Shown here: piece by piece, positions 25,115 to 36,708 of the stretch
Layout: every line of letters starts with the position of its first letter
Numbering within the stretch: the stretch's first letter is position 1
NCBI GenBank assembly: GCA_027924585.1
Contig: BSBM01000140.1
Location: 11,485,501-11,549,500 of the forward strand
DNA from: Larix kaempferi
Taxonomy: Eukaryota; Streptophyta; Pinopsida; Pinales; Pinaceae
Length of the DNA: 64,000 nt
Direction of reading: 5' to 3'
Program-made: the position numbers and the translations under genes
Notes under the pieces: model-generated
Told to the model about the DNA's origin: nothing
The model's input: only the letters and a program-made list of their open reading frames with translations
Database searches by the model: none

Positions 25115-25993
25115 TATGCCTTGGAAATTGATGATTCTATGCCTTGGGGTTTTTATGATGGATCTGCTCTGGAACACAGCTGCGGGGGTGGGGCTATACT
25201 AAATATTTCATTAACCCACTCATACCACCTTTTCTGGGGGCTGGGGGAGGGAGGAAACAATTATGCTGAAATCATGAGCCTGAAACTTCTTCTCATCTTT
25301 GCTAGGGAGAAGGGCTGCCAACAGATAAATGTGTATGGTGATTCAATGAATGTCACAAATTGGACTAGTGGCACTCAACACTGCAGGGATATTAGACTAG
25401 CAAACATTCTACAGGACATTATGCAACTAAAACTTTCCTTTTTACATTTTGCATGCAGACATATTTACAGAAAGAACAAAAGGAGGCGGACGAGGCTTCT
25501 AAGGTTGGCAGGGACATGGCAATGGGGATGTGGAAAGTGAAGGAGTTCAGGAATGGAACTCTCTATGAATACTTTCATAGACCTTTTGTTGATGATATAG
25601 ACTTTCAGGGGCTTTGAATGGAATTGGATCATGAATAACTTTTTGTTTTTTTCCCAAAATCTATGAAGATGCTTCAGATGCTATCTTACTATGGCGACAT
25701 TTTTGGTTTTCAAAACTGTATTGTTCTTACTGGGCAGTTTTCAAGCGGCTCGAGGAGCCAACAGGGTTTTTTTAGTTTTATCTTTGTTCCTTTCTATCAT
25801 GGGGTTCTTATATTTTTGGATCATAATGACATGTATGGGTCATTGATCATACTGGACAGGTGTACAGAAACTTTTTTGATGGACTGTTTTTTGATCCTTA
25901 ATTGGATAACCGAATGCTTCTACGCATCTACAGAATGTAATTTTTTCACCTCTACTGAATAAAATTACGCTTTTTTTCCGAGGAAAAAAAAAT
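25115..25993 (+). mobile_element. 5'-truncated L1-type LINE insertion with 14-bp TSD
   Basis: An 879-bp insertion that carries the C-terminal RNase H of a plant LINE followed by an AT-rich 3' untranslated region with an AATAAA signal (about 25958) and a nine-A tail at 25984-25992. The duplication ATCATTTATTCATC lies at 25101-25114 and 25994-26007. Severe 5' truncation, 3' poly(A) and a variable-length duplication are the marks of target-primed reverse transcription. Confidence 0.9.
25121..25540 (+). pseudogene. LINE RNase H domain, frameshifted
   Basis: The frame reads FYDGSALEHSCGGGAIL (catalytic Asp in FYDGSA), GEGGNNYAEIMSLKLLL (Glu of AEIMSL) and NVYGDSMNVTNW (Asp of GDS). This is the order and spacing of the RNase H that ends plant L1-type ORF2 proteins. 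Near 25470 the reading shifts by one base: in another frame the text continues KEADEASKVGRDMAMGMWK and ends about 25617. The reverse transcriptase and endonuclease are missing because of 5' truncation. It is a dead fragment. Confidence 0.8.
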
Positions 25994-26007
25994 ATCATTT
26001 ATTCATC

Positions 26008-27284
26008 AATCATTTATTTTTTATTTCTGTGCAGGAGGAAAAGGAAACTTTTCAGGAAGGCATACTCAACTCAAATCGCACAGGCAGCCATAAATAAAAC
26101 AGAAAACCTAAACATTCATTAATGCATGCAGGAGATGAGACAAGCTTAGGAAGGAGCAAGGCTCAACTCAATCAACAACAAAAACAAGCAGACACTCAAA
26201 GAAGAAAAGAAAAGTGGCAATACTCAGCACACAGAAAAAGAAAAAACACACAAATCCTACTGCTCAAGTGAGCTTATTCAGAAGACTACCTACTCTAATC
26301 AGGCAAGGCAAGGAAAGTCAGGGATGATAATCCCTTAACTCCCTTTGGTTGATAGGGAGTAAGATACACCGGCCAGTCCCAGTAGTGAGAAAACACATCT
26401 CAGGTTTAGCCAACACAACTCAGGCAACCAGGGCGGATTATCCACAATCAAGACCAAACATCGAGGGCAACCGACAAGAGAGGTCAAGGTATCAAATCCA
26501 ACTCACCTAAGGTCAAGAACCAACACCAGCAGGTTCTCCTAGCCCAGAAGGATCAAGGCTTTGGTAAGTTTTGTTGCCAACTCAAAGCCGAGACACAAAC
26601 TAACAAGGATGTTATCCAACACAGAGGCAAAAGTGGGGAAGTCCTCCATATCACAGGATGAGATGTAAGTCAGGGTGAAAACCAAAGATGGCAGAGAACA
26701 GTTGAATGGGGAAAGTGAAAGGTGATGCCAAAGCTAGCAAGTCGTAAATGGTGGGAATGATCATGTCCATACTACTAGGAGGGTAAGAACAATGAGTATA
26801 AACAAGAGCTTCTAATCCTGAGTAATTAGACCATTTAGATAATCATTAAGCAACCATGTCCATATAACATATATATACCGCCAGATCATGACAACTAGAT
26901 ACCAAGTCAAGCTACTATGATGAGCAAAAAAGCAAAACAATCATAACCAATACACACTATATACCTGTTGGGCCATATACCTGTACCTGTCATCTGGATC
27001 ATCAATAGTCTCTAGAAACACTACTGCTGAAAACTCAGGGCTTTCCATTGCTCTGTATGGAATGTAAATGGTGATCTTGGTCATCAAATATGAGGTCACG
27101 AGGCTCAGTCTTGGCATAAGGTTGGTCATATCTGCTTTGGGGCTGCACTGAAATGTGAGTGGTCATCAAATAGTATTGTTCATCATAGAATGATCTCATC
27201 AAAACTGTGTAACGAGCTGGCTCAAAAACATACAGGAATCTGCTCTGCAATCATGGTTACCCGGCTACTATGGATGCGATAACA
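26008..27284 (-). mobile_element. diverged family-B LTR 5' part
   Basis: On the minus strand it begins TGTTATCGCATCC at 27284. The TAGCCAACACAACTCA block (26407) and the GCTTAGGAAGGAGCAAGG block (26144) correspond to 24027 and 23541 of the better-preserved copy. It is clearly older than the other copies. It is right-flanked by GGTCA. Confidence 0.6.
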
Positions 27285-29843
27285 GGTCAATAACGCTATG
27301 CATGCAAATGATGACAAAATAATAATAATTTATCTCTTTAGTTCAAAGTCGTGTAATCAAAGTAACTGAAGCGAACTCTTTCTGTGATCAATGTGCATGC
27401 AAGTTTATCAAACTTTAAAATATCCAATCCCTCACCATTGACACAGTTTTATGACAGCAGTAAGGTATATATTGTCCATTAAATGTAATGGCAAGGGCTT
27501 ACCCTACCCTTACCTTGAGGATCTTTCAACTCAATTACACCAACAAGCTGGCCTAATTTATAACAAAATACATAGCAAGTCACAGGCCTACTCCTTTTGT
27601 TAACTTCAATAATCATTCACCAAGATTTAACAAGCCTCATCAAAGCATTTCTGAATATCACTAAAACTCTTCGCACATTTGGCAGGCCATAAACTCGCCA
27701 AATCTTCTAGCACTCCCACTATACTTGTAATTAATAATTTTCATAACCACTCATTTGGGTCCTGTCCTTTCTTCACCTGTTCCTACAGGGTTTCTCAACC
27801 GGAGGTTGCAACAGAATATTAAAATATCTATTTTCCCAATCTTCATGCAACATTCAACAACTCACCACGATTTGTAGAGTTGGGCGCATTCCTAAATCTG
27901 GAAGCAACTTACCAATTTATGTAAGGGTCCTCAACCCCTTACTTCACTTTTCCCATAAAATTCTTTCTAACTTGGGTCCATAACCACTGCCAGCGTTCCA
28001 TGTATGCTACAGGAACTAAAAGATGTTGCAAATTCAATTGAGTTACGGGAATGATTAATGTATCACAGGAATTTAACTACACTGAGGGAATACTCCCATC
28101 TTACCCATACGCCTCACTCTTGGTTGACTAATCATCAAAGATTTGCAGCTTACTTGTTCTAACCAAACATCTTCTTCATACTAAGCCTGCACTCCACATC
28201 AATGTAGTCTGTGTATTAACAAAGTTTTTATCACAGCTTTCAAATCTTCCTCGCAACTATCACATCGCAACGTTTGGTTAACCTACACATAGATGCAACT
28301 TTCTATTCATGACTCAACCACCTTTAACCACAAACTATTTACTGGTATACGCATTGGTATTTTTCTTTTTCACCTTCACATCTAGTAACTGAACCAACAC
28401 AACGTTTGGTTAACCTACACATAGATGCAACTTTCTATTCATGACTCGACCGCCTTTAACCACAAACTATTTATTGGTATACGCATTGGTTTTTTTCTTT
28501 TTCACCTTCAAATCTTCCTCGCAACTATCACATCGCAACGTTTGGTTAACCTACACATAGATGCAACTTTCTATTCATGACTCGACCGCCTTTAACCACA
28601 AACTATTTACTGGTATACGCATTGGTATTTTTCTTTTTCACCTTCACATCTAGTAACTAAACCAACAGTACACAGGAACTCGATTTCCTTCATCAAATCC
28701 AACACTATTTCAAGACGCTTTCCTTAGTCTTCGACTACTGGTAATTTCATGGTTGTTCCTATTTGTATAGAGTTCGTTTCAGAACCCCAGTGCGCCCTTC
28801 CAAGGGTGATTTGATCTTATAGCTGGAAACCACTGTATAAGAGCTGATCTTCATAACAAATCCATACCTAATAACATGATGCCAAGAATCGCACTGGCAC
28901 TAGGCCATCAATGCAATTTTTTAACAATTCCTTAAATCGACTGCAAATTGATTTTCTCAAGGGTTTCTACCCAATTTCTTCAGAAATAGAATCTCTTAGA
29001 CGGAGATCTCACCCAATTAAAATCAATAACGTATTACCTCGCCAGCAATCTCGTTAAAGGAAGACTAATTCTTCAAACAAACCAATATTCATCACAGATT
29101 TAGCACATTCACAAAGACGCATAAATATATAAGCAGAAAATGATGAATCTCTTCTTCCATTAATAGAATCAAACTATACAAATTAAAACTGAAACCTGAT
29201 CTACTTCTGAGATTTCTACTTAGCTACCATGGCCTGATCTTTTCTTTGCTTGGCCATCTCCTCTTCTTTCCCCCCTCTAAATGCCCGTAGGCTTACAATG
29301 ATATATCCCAAAAACTGAGCTTTCAGCTCCTTAACAGATTCCTACAAATCTTGCAGTCAGTTCCTGAATGTAGGCAACTGTTACTAAAAATAGAAATTCA
29401 CACCTATCTCCATCAAGGACTCCCTAAACTAACTGCTATATACATGCAGCCCGTTCCCAAATATCCTCTCGAGTCATCCCACTAATTCAGGGATTAGTTT
29501 CATGACTCGTATTACATTAACGCTCAACAAAGATTGAACTCTTCCTATGCTATGCTTTATCAACTATAAAAGCTTAAATATTTCACAAGTGATTTACAAT
29601 GAGCCCTATTCTGGGCTAGTGTCATGGTCTTAGGACCTGACCAGACTTTAAAGTTTTGATTGAGAGTTGAATGCTCCTGCATCAGACTCCCAAAGTAGAA
29701 AAAAATCATAACCACCTAGCCATGTGTCTTTAACTTTTGTCTTCCTGGATCCCAAACTTTGTTTGTAACTGTCCTTGAGCTTTACTATCATCGTTTCTTA
29801 TTGGCTGTAACCTTCCAGGCTTCCAGACTTTGTGCTGCAATAC
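27285..29843. other. unassigned intronic DNA
   Basis: AT-rich sequence with no LTR similarity found. It contains the 28243-28670 repeat. On the minus strand the stretch 28850-28900 reads a short LLGMD-like word reminiscent of retroviral-type proteases, but without a neighbouring active site I do not call it. Confidence 0.4.
28243..28670. repeat. three-copy local repeat, period 132-136 bp
   Basis: The block beginning CGTTTGGTTAACC starts at 28271, 28403 and 28539. Two different short spacers alternate: one ending ACTATCACATCGCAA (before copies 1 and 3) and one containing ACATCTAGTAACT (after copies 1 and 3). The order spacer1-unit-spacer2-unit-spacer1-unit-spacer2 indicates a duplication of about 268 bp with loss of one spacer. 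Confidence 0.9.
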
Positions 29844-30671
29844 TCAATTGTTCTTGCCTTCTAAATTCTTCACATTCAATCCAATTTCATAATGGACTGT
29901 TTGCTTTACTCTGTTGTAGCTTGGTTTAGAAAATTGCATTAAGTTCCACAAATAATCTATCTCATTCTGCAATTCTGTTCCCTGCTGAAAACAATTCCTG
30001 TCTTCATCACTTTGTAAATGCAATCCTCCTTCACATACAAGGACATAAACATCCTCGTTCCATTCTGTACGGCAGTATATCTTCTGAAAGATATTCAAGA
30101 TATTAAATTGTCTCTTCCACTGCTTTACAACAGCTTCAATATTATCATTTTCAAAACCTGCAGATCTGATTTCTTTTATCTCAGTAGTTTGCATGAGATC
30201 TCCTCTCTGTTCCAACTCTGCGTACTCACCGTCAAGTTGTTGGTTGCTCTCTTCTGCCACCCATACATCCTTAATGTCCTTGAAGACATCTCCCTCTTCA
30301 ATATTTATTTGCTGCCTCTGAACTTCAACTCTACTTCCAAGAAGTAATTTATCCTCTAGCTCTTTGACTGCAGTATCATGTTCATCCTTTCCTTCTTCAT
30401 ACACAGGTTCTTCCAGCAAATACTTCAGCAACTCAGTTTCTCCTTGACACCTCTCAAGTTCTTCATCACAATGTTGTTCATAGTCTTCAGCATTTCCTTC
30501 TCCTCTCTTAACAACTTTCGGTAGTTGTCCTTCATCTTCTCTGTGACTAACTCTAGTAGCCAATTCTGCCTTATTCATCTCTTTGACAGACTCTTCTTCA
30601 GTATGAAACAAATCTGTCCCATCTCCTTCTTCAACACACTCCACTTTTGTCCTTCTGTAAGCCATCTTCAA
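29844..30671 (-). pseudogene. acidic open frame, unrecognised (downstream half)
   Basis: About 275 codons without a stop, rich in Glu, Asp, Lys and Gln (for example EEGDGTDLF, EELERCQGETELLKYLLEEP), predicted helical or coiled-coil. The first codon in this frame is TTG preceded by a TAG, so it does not look like a complete gene. The preceding open frame (30752-31540) is in another frame but shows the same composition, so the two are probably halves of one old coding sequence separated by a frame disruption near 30670-30750. I do not recognise the protein family. It lies on the NRPD2 sense strand inside the intron. It could be a captured gene, a processed copy, or an unfamiliar retroelement protein. 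Confidence 0.45.
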
Positions 30672-30751
30672 GAGCTATCCTTGCACTATTTTCTGCATTA
30701 GAATTCTCCTGCAGTTGTTCTTTATCAACAATATTAACCAAATTCATGGGC

Positions 30752-31540
30752 TTACCTCTTTCTTTGAGACAATGCTTCCTCATCCTCTATCAAAATAAAA
30801 TTTTGACCCTTCCTCTTCATGACAGCTTCGGATGACTGTCCTATATCTTCCTTTTGGCCACCTATGGAATCCAACTTTTCCCTGTTCTCATCAATAACAG
30901 GTTCTTCAACACGAGACACAATTGTCTCCTTTTCCCTAATAACATATTTTCCACTCTGAGCTTCTCCTTCATTAAGTAATGAATCTATAAGCTCCTTTTG
31001 CTGCAACAATTCAAATCTTTCCTCATCTGAGAGGCATTCATCATCATATTTCACTTCATCATCATCTATGAAACATTTATTAAGTTCCTGATCTTTCTCA
31101 AGATCAAGATTCCTTCCTCCTACAATTTCAATGATTGAAATTTCAGTATTATTGCCTTCATGAAGCAACTCTCCATCATTCAAACCTGCATACCCTGCAT
31201 TCATACACAAATTGTCAGATTTGAAATCACAAGACCTTTTGGTCTCACTTGATGCTTCAGTCATTAAGTCTTCTTGTTGCTCCGAACCTTCCATATGGTT
31301 CAGAAGATCTTTAATGGATCTCTCCTTAGCATCTTGTCCATTCTCACCAAGCAATGGTCTATGTTCTGGTTCACATACCAAAACTTCTTCCCGATATTCA
31401 GTTACTCTGAGTAGTCCTTCCTTCAATTGAGCATTCAACCTTTGCTCCCGCCTCACTTGCAGCCTATGCCACTTTACCTTCTTCCTCCTAGTCCAACCAC
31501 ACCTCTGGTCTTCTTTACTTCTCTGTAATAGCTCCATCAA
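30752..31540 (-). pseudogene. acidic open frame, unrecognised (upstream half)
   Basis: About 262 codons. The N-terminal part is basic (CGWTRRKKVKWHRLQVRREQ) and the rest strongly acidic (DDDEVKYDDECLSDEERFEL). It ends at a TAA that overlaps an AG/GTAAGC splice-donor-like sequence at 30756-30750, but the splices to nearby AG sites that I tested give immediate stops. Upstream to about 31960 the minus strand keeps a coding-like, purine-rich composition broken by several stops, so the original frame was longer. No zinc knuckle, protease, polymerase or other known motif was seen. Confidence 0.45.
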
Positions 31541-32044
31541 TAAATCAAGATGGATTCTTATCTCAGCTTTCTCTCTGTTATACTATTCATCATTCATCTT
31601 CATCCTTATGCCATTTGCTTTGGCATCTTCTTTCTTTCCATTGTGGCTTCTTTCTGACCCTCTGTAATGACTATCCATAGTCACGTTCTCCTCCATCTCC
31701 ATGAGTTTCTTCATACTCATCGTGAGCTGCACTTAAGCCTCTACAATAGCGGTTTCACTTCATCTGCTACAACTACCTCACCAAGCTTCCCCTCATTTAC
31801 TTGGCCTTTTCGTAACACTAGTTCTCTGTCTAGAACCTCCCGAGCATTCTTCTCTGCTCCTTCTAGGCTCATGCATTCAACTCATCTCCACTTGAGAACA
31901 TCTACTTGTCCTCCTGCATTCCAACCTCAGATGAAATAATTAAGGTTCTACTGCCATAAACAGTTGTAGGATGTGAATAGGGACAAATTTAGTACAACAC
32001 TAGTATGCACCAATCATATGTTAGCTTACAGCAGAGCATAGGAC
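31541..32044 (-). other. decayed upstream extension of the acidic frame
   Basis: The minus strand over 31541-31960 continues the Glu/Lys-rich composition but with stops in all frames. 31961-32044 is AT-rich with nothing recognised. Confidence 0.35.
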
Positions 32045-32436
32045 TTGAAGAATGGACTATGATCAACCATAATTATCAATGTTTCACTACATAGAACATG
32101 CCATATCAGAATTGAACATCACCTCTTTTTTAGACCTGTATGCATGAATTCAGAGCACCATTAGTTGTGTTGCAGCCTTGTAAAACATGGTCAAGATAAC
32201 AAAAGGTTTTAATCCTTCGCTTGTGTCACAGGTGCAGGTGTTGAAGAATGGACTATGATCAACCACAATTATCAATGTTTTATTACATAGAACATGCCAT
32301 ATCAGAATTGAACTTCACCTCTTTTTTAGACCTGTATGCATGAATTCAGAGCACCATTAGTTGTGTTGCAGCCTTGTAAAACATGGTCAAGATAACAAAA
32401 GGTTTTAATCCTTCGTTTGTGTCACAGGTGCAGGTG
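32045..32436. repeat. tandem duplication, 2 x 196 bp
   Basis: Copy 1 is 32045-32240 and copy 2 is 32241-32436, directly adjacent, with only a few differences (for example CATAATT/CACAATT and CGCTTG/CGTTTG). Each ends TGTCACAGGTGCAGGTG, which resembles a splice acceptor. Confidence 0.95.
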
Positions 32437-32773
32437 TTTAGAGTGAAGAAGATGGTCTGCGAAAGAGCAAAAACAGATGCCCTAGCAGACTTCTGGTTGC
32501 AGAGAGCAATGTCTGTAAGAGGCGCATTTGGCCTTGGAAAGAAAGGTCCAAATGGTAAGGTGAGGACAGTTGGGCCAAGGTTAAGCCAAGAAGGTTGCCA
32601 AAAGAGGGGACCGAGGCCTCAAAAGGGGAAACGAAACTCTCTCAAGAGATGACTATGGGTTGAGAGGAAAGGATGGGGCAAGGAGAACGAAGGAGGGGAA
32701 GAAAGAAGGATGAAGGGAGAAAGAGAAAAGATGGAGGAGGATGGATAGAATAGGAATGGAAGGAGAATAGGAA
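32437..32773 (+). other. short open stretch and purine-rich DNA
   Basis: The frame open from 32383 to 32652 includes a segment (32437-32514) between an acceptor-like CACAG and a donor-like GTAAGA that reads plausibly as an exon (KKMVCERAKTDALADFW). I cannot identify it. From 32655 to 32773 the strand is nearly pure A and G. Confidence 0.3.
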
Positions 32774-34959
32774 TTTTGTCCACCAAACTGCACACCAGCA
32801 GCAGAAATCTTTCGAAAGCTGTCTCTTCACTACAAGTGAGAGAGGTGTGGCCTTGGGGGCAAGCAATGTGTCAGGTACTATCACCTGAATCTCAGCTCCT
32901 CCGCTAAGGCTAACTCCTAACTAAGCCAAGGGGGGTAGTCCCTAAAATAGAGTTGTCTAAAGTTCTTGTGTTTTAAGTGTTTTTGTGTGGGGTGATGCGG
33001 ATGAGTGTTGTTTAGGAGTTTTTGTGTAATGATGAAAACACAATTAAACACGCAATCCACGTTGCAAATTCCACAAGATACAATGTAGAAAATGAACAAA
33101 ATACTTCTGACTTAGAATTAAAACAAAGCATCCCCAAGATAAAGATTAAACAAATGACAACGGCATATGGTCCAGATTCGGAAGATACATAAGAGTTTTT
33201 AAAGACCAGTGCCAAATGGAGTCAAAAGAAATGCTTGTGATGCTGAAAAATGTAAGTCAAAAGTAGTTGTTTGTGAGATTGTTTTGAGATTGTTCTTGGT
33301 AAATTTTAAGTGTTTTAGATGTTCTTGATTATTAGAGCTAAAACCAAGGATATCAAAAGAGTGTCCGGAAAGCAATTCTAAGCAGCTCCTTTAAGAGACA
33401 TGTCGGACCTGTCTGGAAGCACAGCGAGGCGCGCAATGCTAACCAGCCACTGTGTCTTAGATTGGACAACCCGACGCCTCCCCTGAAAACTGCTTTGAAT
33501 ACTTTTTGAACAACGCCGATTCGTTGGTTATGGGGGTGAAAGTTTTAATTAATTATCACTTATGAGCTTATCAAGTCCTTGACCTTTCTGAGTACTAGTC
33601 CAACCATTTCCGGTTGGCAGAGCATACGGGTGTTGGACAAACGACCAAGATAAATTAATTAAGGGGGAAATGTGGGTTGAAATGTTTTATTTATTAGAAG
33701 CACTTGTTCAACTCTCCGACAGAGAGCGCTCTTGACTTAGTCTTAAGACCACAGTTCAAGAGACTTCCTACTTTAAAATGCCTAATGCAAGGGGAAAGTG
33801 CAAATCTATATGCTCTCAAACAGAGAGTGCTCTTGACTTGGATTTGGCCAAATTCAAGAGGCTTTGTTCGTTTTATTGCAAAAAGTGAAGCGATTGTGAA
33901 ACTTAAAGAAGTAAATGAAACTGAAAATGACTAAAAAAATAAGGATAACCACAAAGCAAGATGCTTTGAAGATAACAGAAAACAAAATCTAGTGTTCTAC
34001 CAAGCAAGATATATTCTAAAGTGGGATCAACCTCCGAACAAGGCTAATCACTAGAACCGTCAGTCCTGGAAACCTTCCAGCTAGCTGGATGTCCACAAGA
34101 TGCTAACGGGGAACGAGAAGCTACCACAAAACTATGTGGCCTTTGGGACACAATCCCAAAGTTAGCTTACTCTGGTCAAAACTTGGAAGAGAAGAAACAA
34201 GATGAAACAAACACTACTCTAAAACAAAAACAGAAAGATCTAACTTAACCAAACACCACACTCTTCCCCAAATGGGGAAGAAACCAAAAAAGTGGAGGCC
34301 TCCTCCACTTTAAATTTTATTATGAGATTACAAATGTCGTTGGTATTCAAGCCCTTGAAAGGTCTTTTAAGAAACAAATAAACTAAAACAAAACTATGAA
34401 AAGAGAAGCTTGAAGCCCTTAATGGATTTTACAAAGGATAAACAATATGTATTGAAATTTGTCTTCTCTTGGTTTGGAATTTCACGGTTTTTGATCCCTT
34501 TGTTTTTGGTACTTAGTTTCCTCTTCTCTCTTTGGTTTGGTCTTTTATTTCAAGAGTTCCTCTCTTCCCACAATCCTACAACAAAGGATAGATCAACAAA
34601 CTCATGCACCCATTAGTGTTAGAAAATTAACAAACTTTGAAACTATCAAGTCTAGGTTTACAAAATGAGACTAAAACATAAAAGAGCATGAGATTTAAAT
34701 TTAAAAAAACAATTTTTATGAAACGGACCAGCAAGCTAAAGTGCTCCAAAAATTGATAGGAATGAGGTTGGAACCACAAGTTTTTTAAACTAGCTTGTAT
34801 GCAAACTTTCCTATTTTTAAGTGAGACTACAAAACTTAAGACAAAAGATTAAAATGCAAACCCTAAATGATATTTTAAGATGCCTAAACTTAACTTTTCA
34901 AAAAATAAAACCACTAACTACTTCAAACCTCTTTTGTTTGCTTTGCTTCTTTTGTAGGA

Positions 34960-35160
34960 TGGATGGAAGGAAGATGGAAGGGGAAAAGACAAAGGAAAAA
35001 AGAGGTCAAAAGGGCAAAAACGAAAGGATGAGAGGAGTTTGTGGATGGGGAAAAACGAAAGGCTAAGATGGACTAGATGAAGGAGAAGATGGGAGCTAGG
35101 AGGAGAAATCTAGGGTAAGATTGGAATAAATGGAAAAAAGAGAAAAAATGAATGGGTGAT
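34960..35160. repeat. purine-rich tract inside S3
   Basis: GGAAG, GGGGAAAA and GAAAGG words over about 200 bases, at the place corresponding to 13555-13890 in S2. Confidence 0.75.
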
Positions 35161-36708
35161 GGAGAGGGAAAAATCAAGTGAAACACTTGATGGGTGAAAC
35201 ACTATCCAAGAAATCCTTCCAGCTAGCTGGATGATGCGCATGCGATAGTGTTGAAGAGAGCATAAGGGAACAAATCCCAAGTTATTCCCCAAGGTTGAAG
35301 GAACTTCAACCTTATGGCAAACTAATCTAGGCTTTAAAAGTAAAGAACTTCAACTTTGGATTCAGATCTAGAAAGGGTTTTCCACAAGAAGAAGGTGGGT
35401 CCAAGTAACAAGTAACCAAGAAGAAAGAAATTGTGTTGATGGAAGAGGAAACCCTCTCTGCTTTGATGCCAATTTTAAGATCTTGCTCCTTGGAAGTATC
35501 CTGCAAACATACTATTAGTAAAAGCTTTTTGTTGGTGGAGAAGAGGGAGATATAACCGAGTTCATCTCATCTCAACCATTTTGAAGATCTGCAAATGCAC
35601 AAAAAACTTACACAAACAAAGCTTGATCAAATATAGAGTTAGACAAAAACGCATGAAGAGACGAGGTAGTAAAACCGATTACAATTTGCACTCTTTATAA
35701 TATTCAAGCCTAAGCCTAGCAAACAAATTGGGACCATCAAATGTTTGCCCTACAAGCGCTCTTAAGAAAGAGATCTAAGCATGTATTTAAATCAAACTTT
35801 GAAATTGCATAAATCAAGAACACATTACAGATATTACCTCAAAGAAATTAATAGCTCATGAACCAATAGAAGTGTACACAAATTGCCTCCAAAGCCAACT
35901 TTATTCCCAATGATAACCAATAGCTATTACAATCTCCACAGAGTAAGTTTACAATAATTCTCCATGACAAGAAAGCTAGAATGCATCTCTTAAATAACAA
36001 AACAAACTACTAAAACCCTAATTCGAATTTGGCCAAAGAGAGCCAAATAACACTGAGTTGTCAAGTCCAATTCCAGTTCAAAGTCCATCAAAATGCTTGG
36101 AGTGGTAGTACATGTTGTCCCCCAAACTGCACACCAGCAACAGAAATCTTTCGAAAGCTGTCTCCCTCATTGGAAAGTGGGGAGAGGTGTGGCCTTGGGG
36201 GCAAGCAATGAGCCAAGTACTGTCACCTGAATCCCAGATCCTCCGTTTAGGCTAACTCCTAACGAAACCAAGGGGGGTAGTCCCTAAAAAGAGTTGTCTA
36301 AGGCTCGTGTTTTATATGTTTTTTGATGTTGTGATGCGGATGGGTGTTGTTTAGGAGTTTTGAAGATGAGAGACACAAAAAAGCTTTAAATGAAACCAAG
36401 ATAACGCAATCCACGTTGCAAGAGAAAATGAAAGATACACTGAATCATAAACAAATCACTCTTTATGAAAATTAAAGCAAGTACTCCAGATTGATATTAA
36501 GCAAATAAAGTATATGATAAAGGACCAGTGCCTTATGGAGTCAAAGATACTGAGTGATTGAAATGTTGCTACAAGTGTTTGAGAAACAAGTTCTTGAGAT
36601 CGTTTTGCAGCTTATCTTGGTAAATTGAAGATTTTAGTTGTCTTGATTATTATGGCTAAGACCAAAGGTATCAAAAGGATGTGGAACCTTACCCAACAAA
36701 AATACTGG

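Larger units (their letters stand above)
9793..27284 (-). mobile_element. outer family-B LTR, interrupted by nested elements
   Basis: The left end (9793) reads TATTATCACACAAAG, a mutated version of the family-B 3' end seen at 55981. The right end reads, on the minus strand, TGTTATCGCATCC followed by the AGTAGCC block. The flanks are GGTCA at 9788-9792 and GGTCA at 27285-27289, as expected for one insertion. Identified pieces are 9793-10171, 17680-18592 (the 3' half) and 26008-27284 (the diverged 5' part). The remainder is occupied by S1, the head-on family-B pair and the LINE region. Assignment of both ends to one insertion rests on the matching 5-bp flank. Confidence 0.5.

Noticed and set aside
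28850-28900. Retroviral-type protease remnant on the minus strand
   Set aside because: Only a short LLGMD-like word; no DSGA active site and stops all around.
30750-30756. Splice donor at the end of the upstream acidic frame
   Set aside because: AG/GTAAGC looks good, but joining to the next AG sites gives immediate stops in the downstream sequence, so a frameshift explains the break better.
35455-35490. tRNA primer-binding site for a family-A element
   Set aside because: A GGCATCAAAGC word resembles the initiator-Met site, but it lies inside the LTR as defined by the target duplications, so it cannot be the primer site of these solo LTRs.
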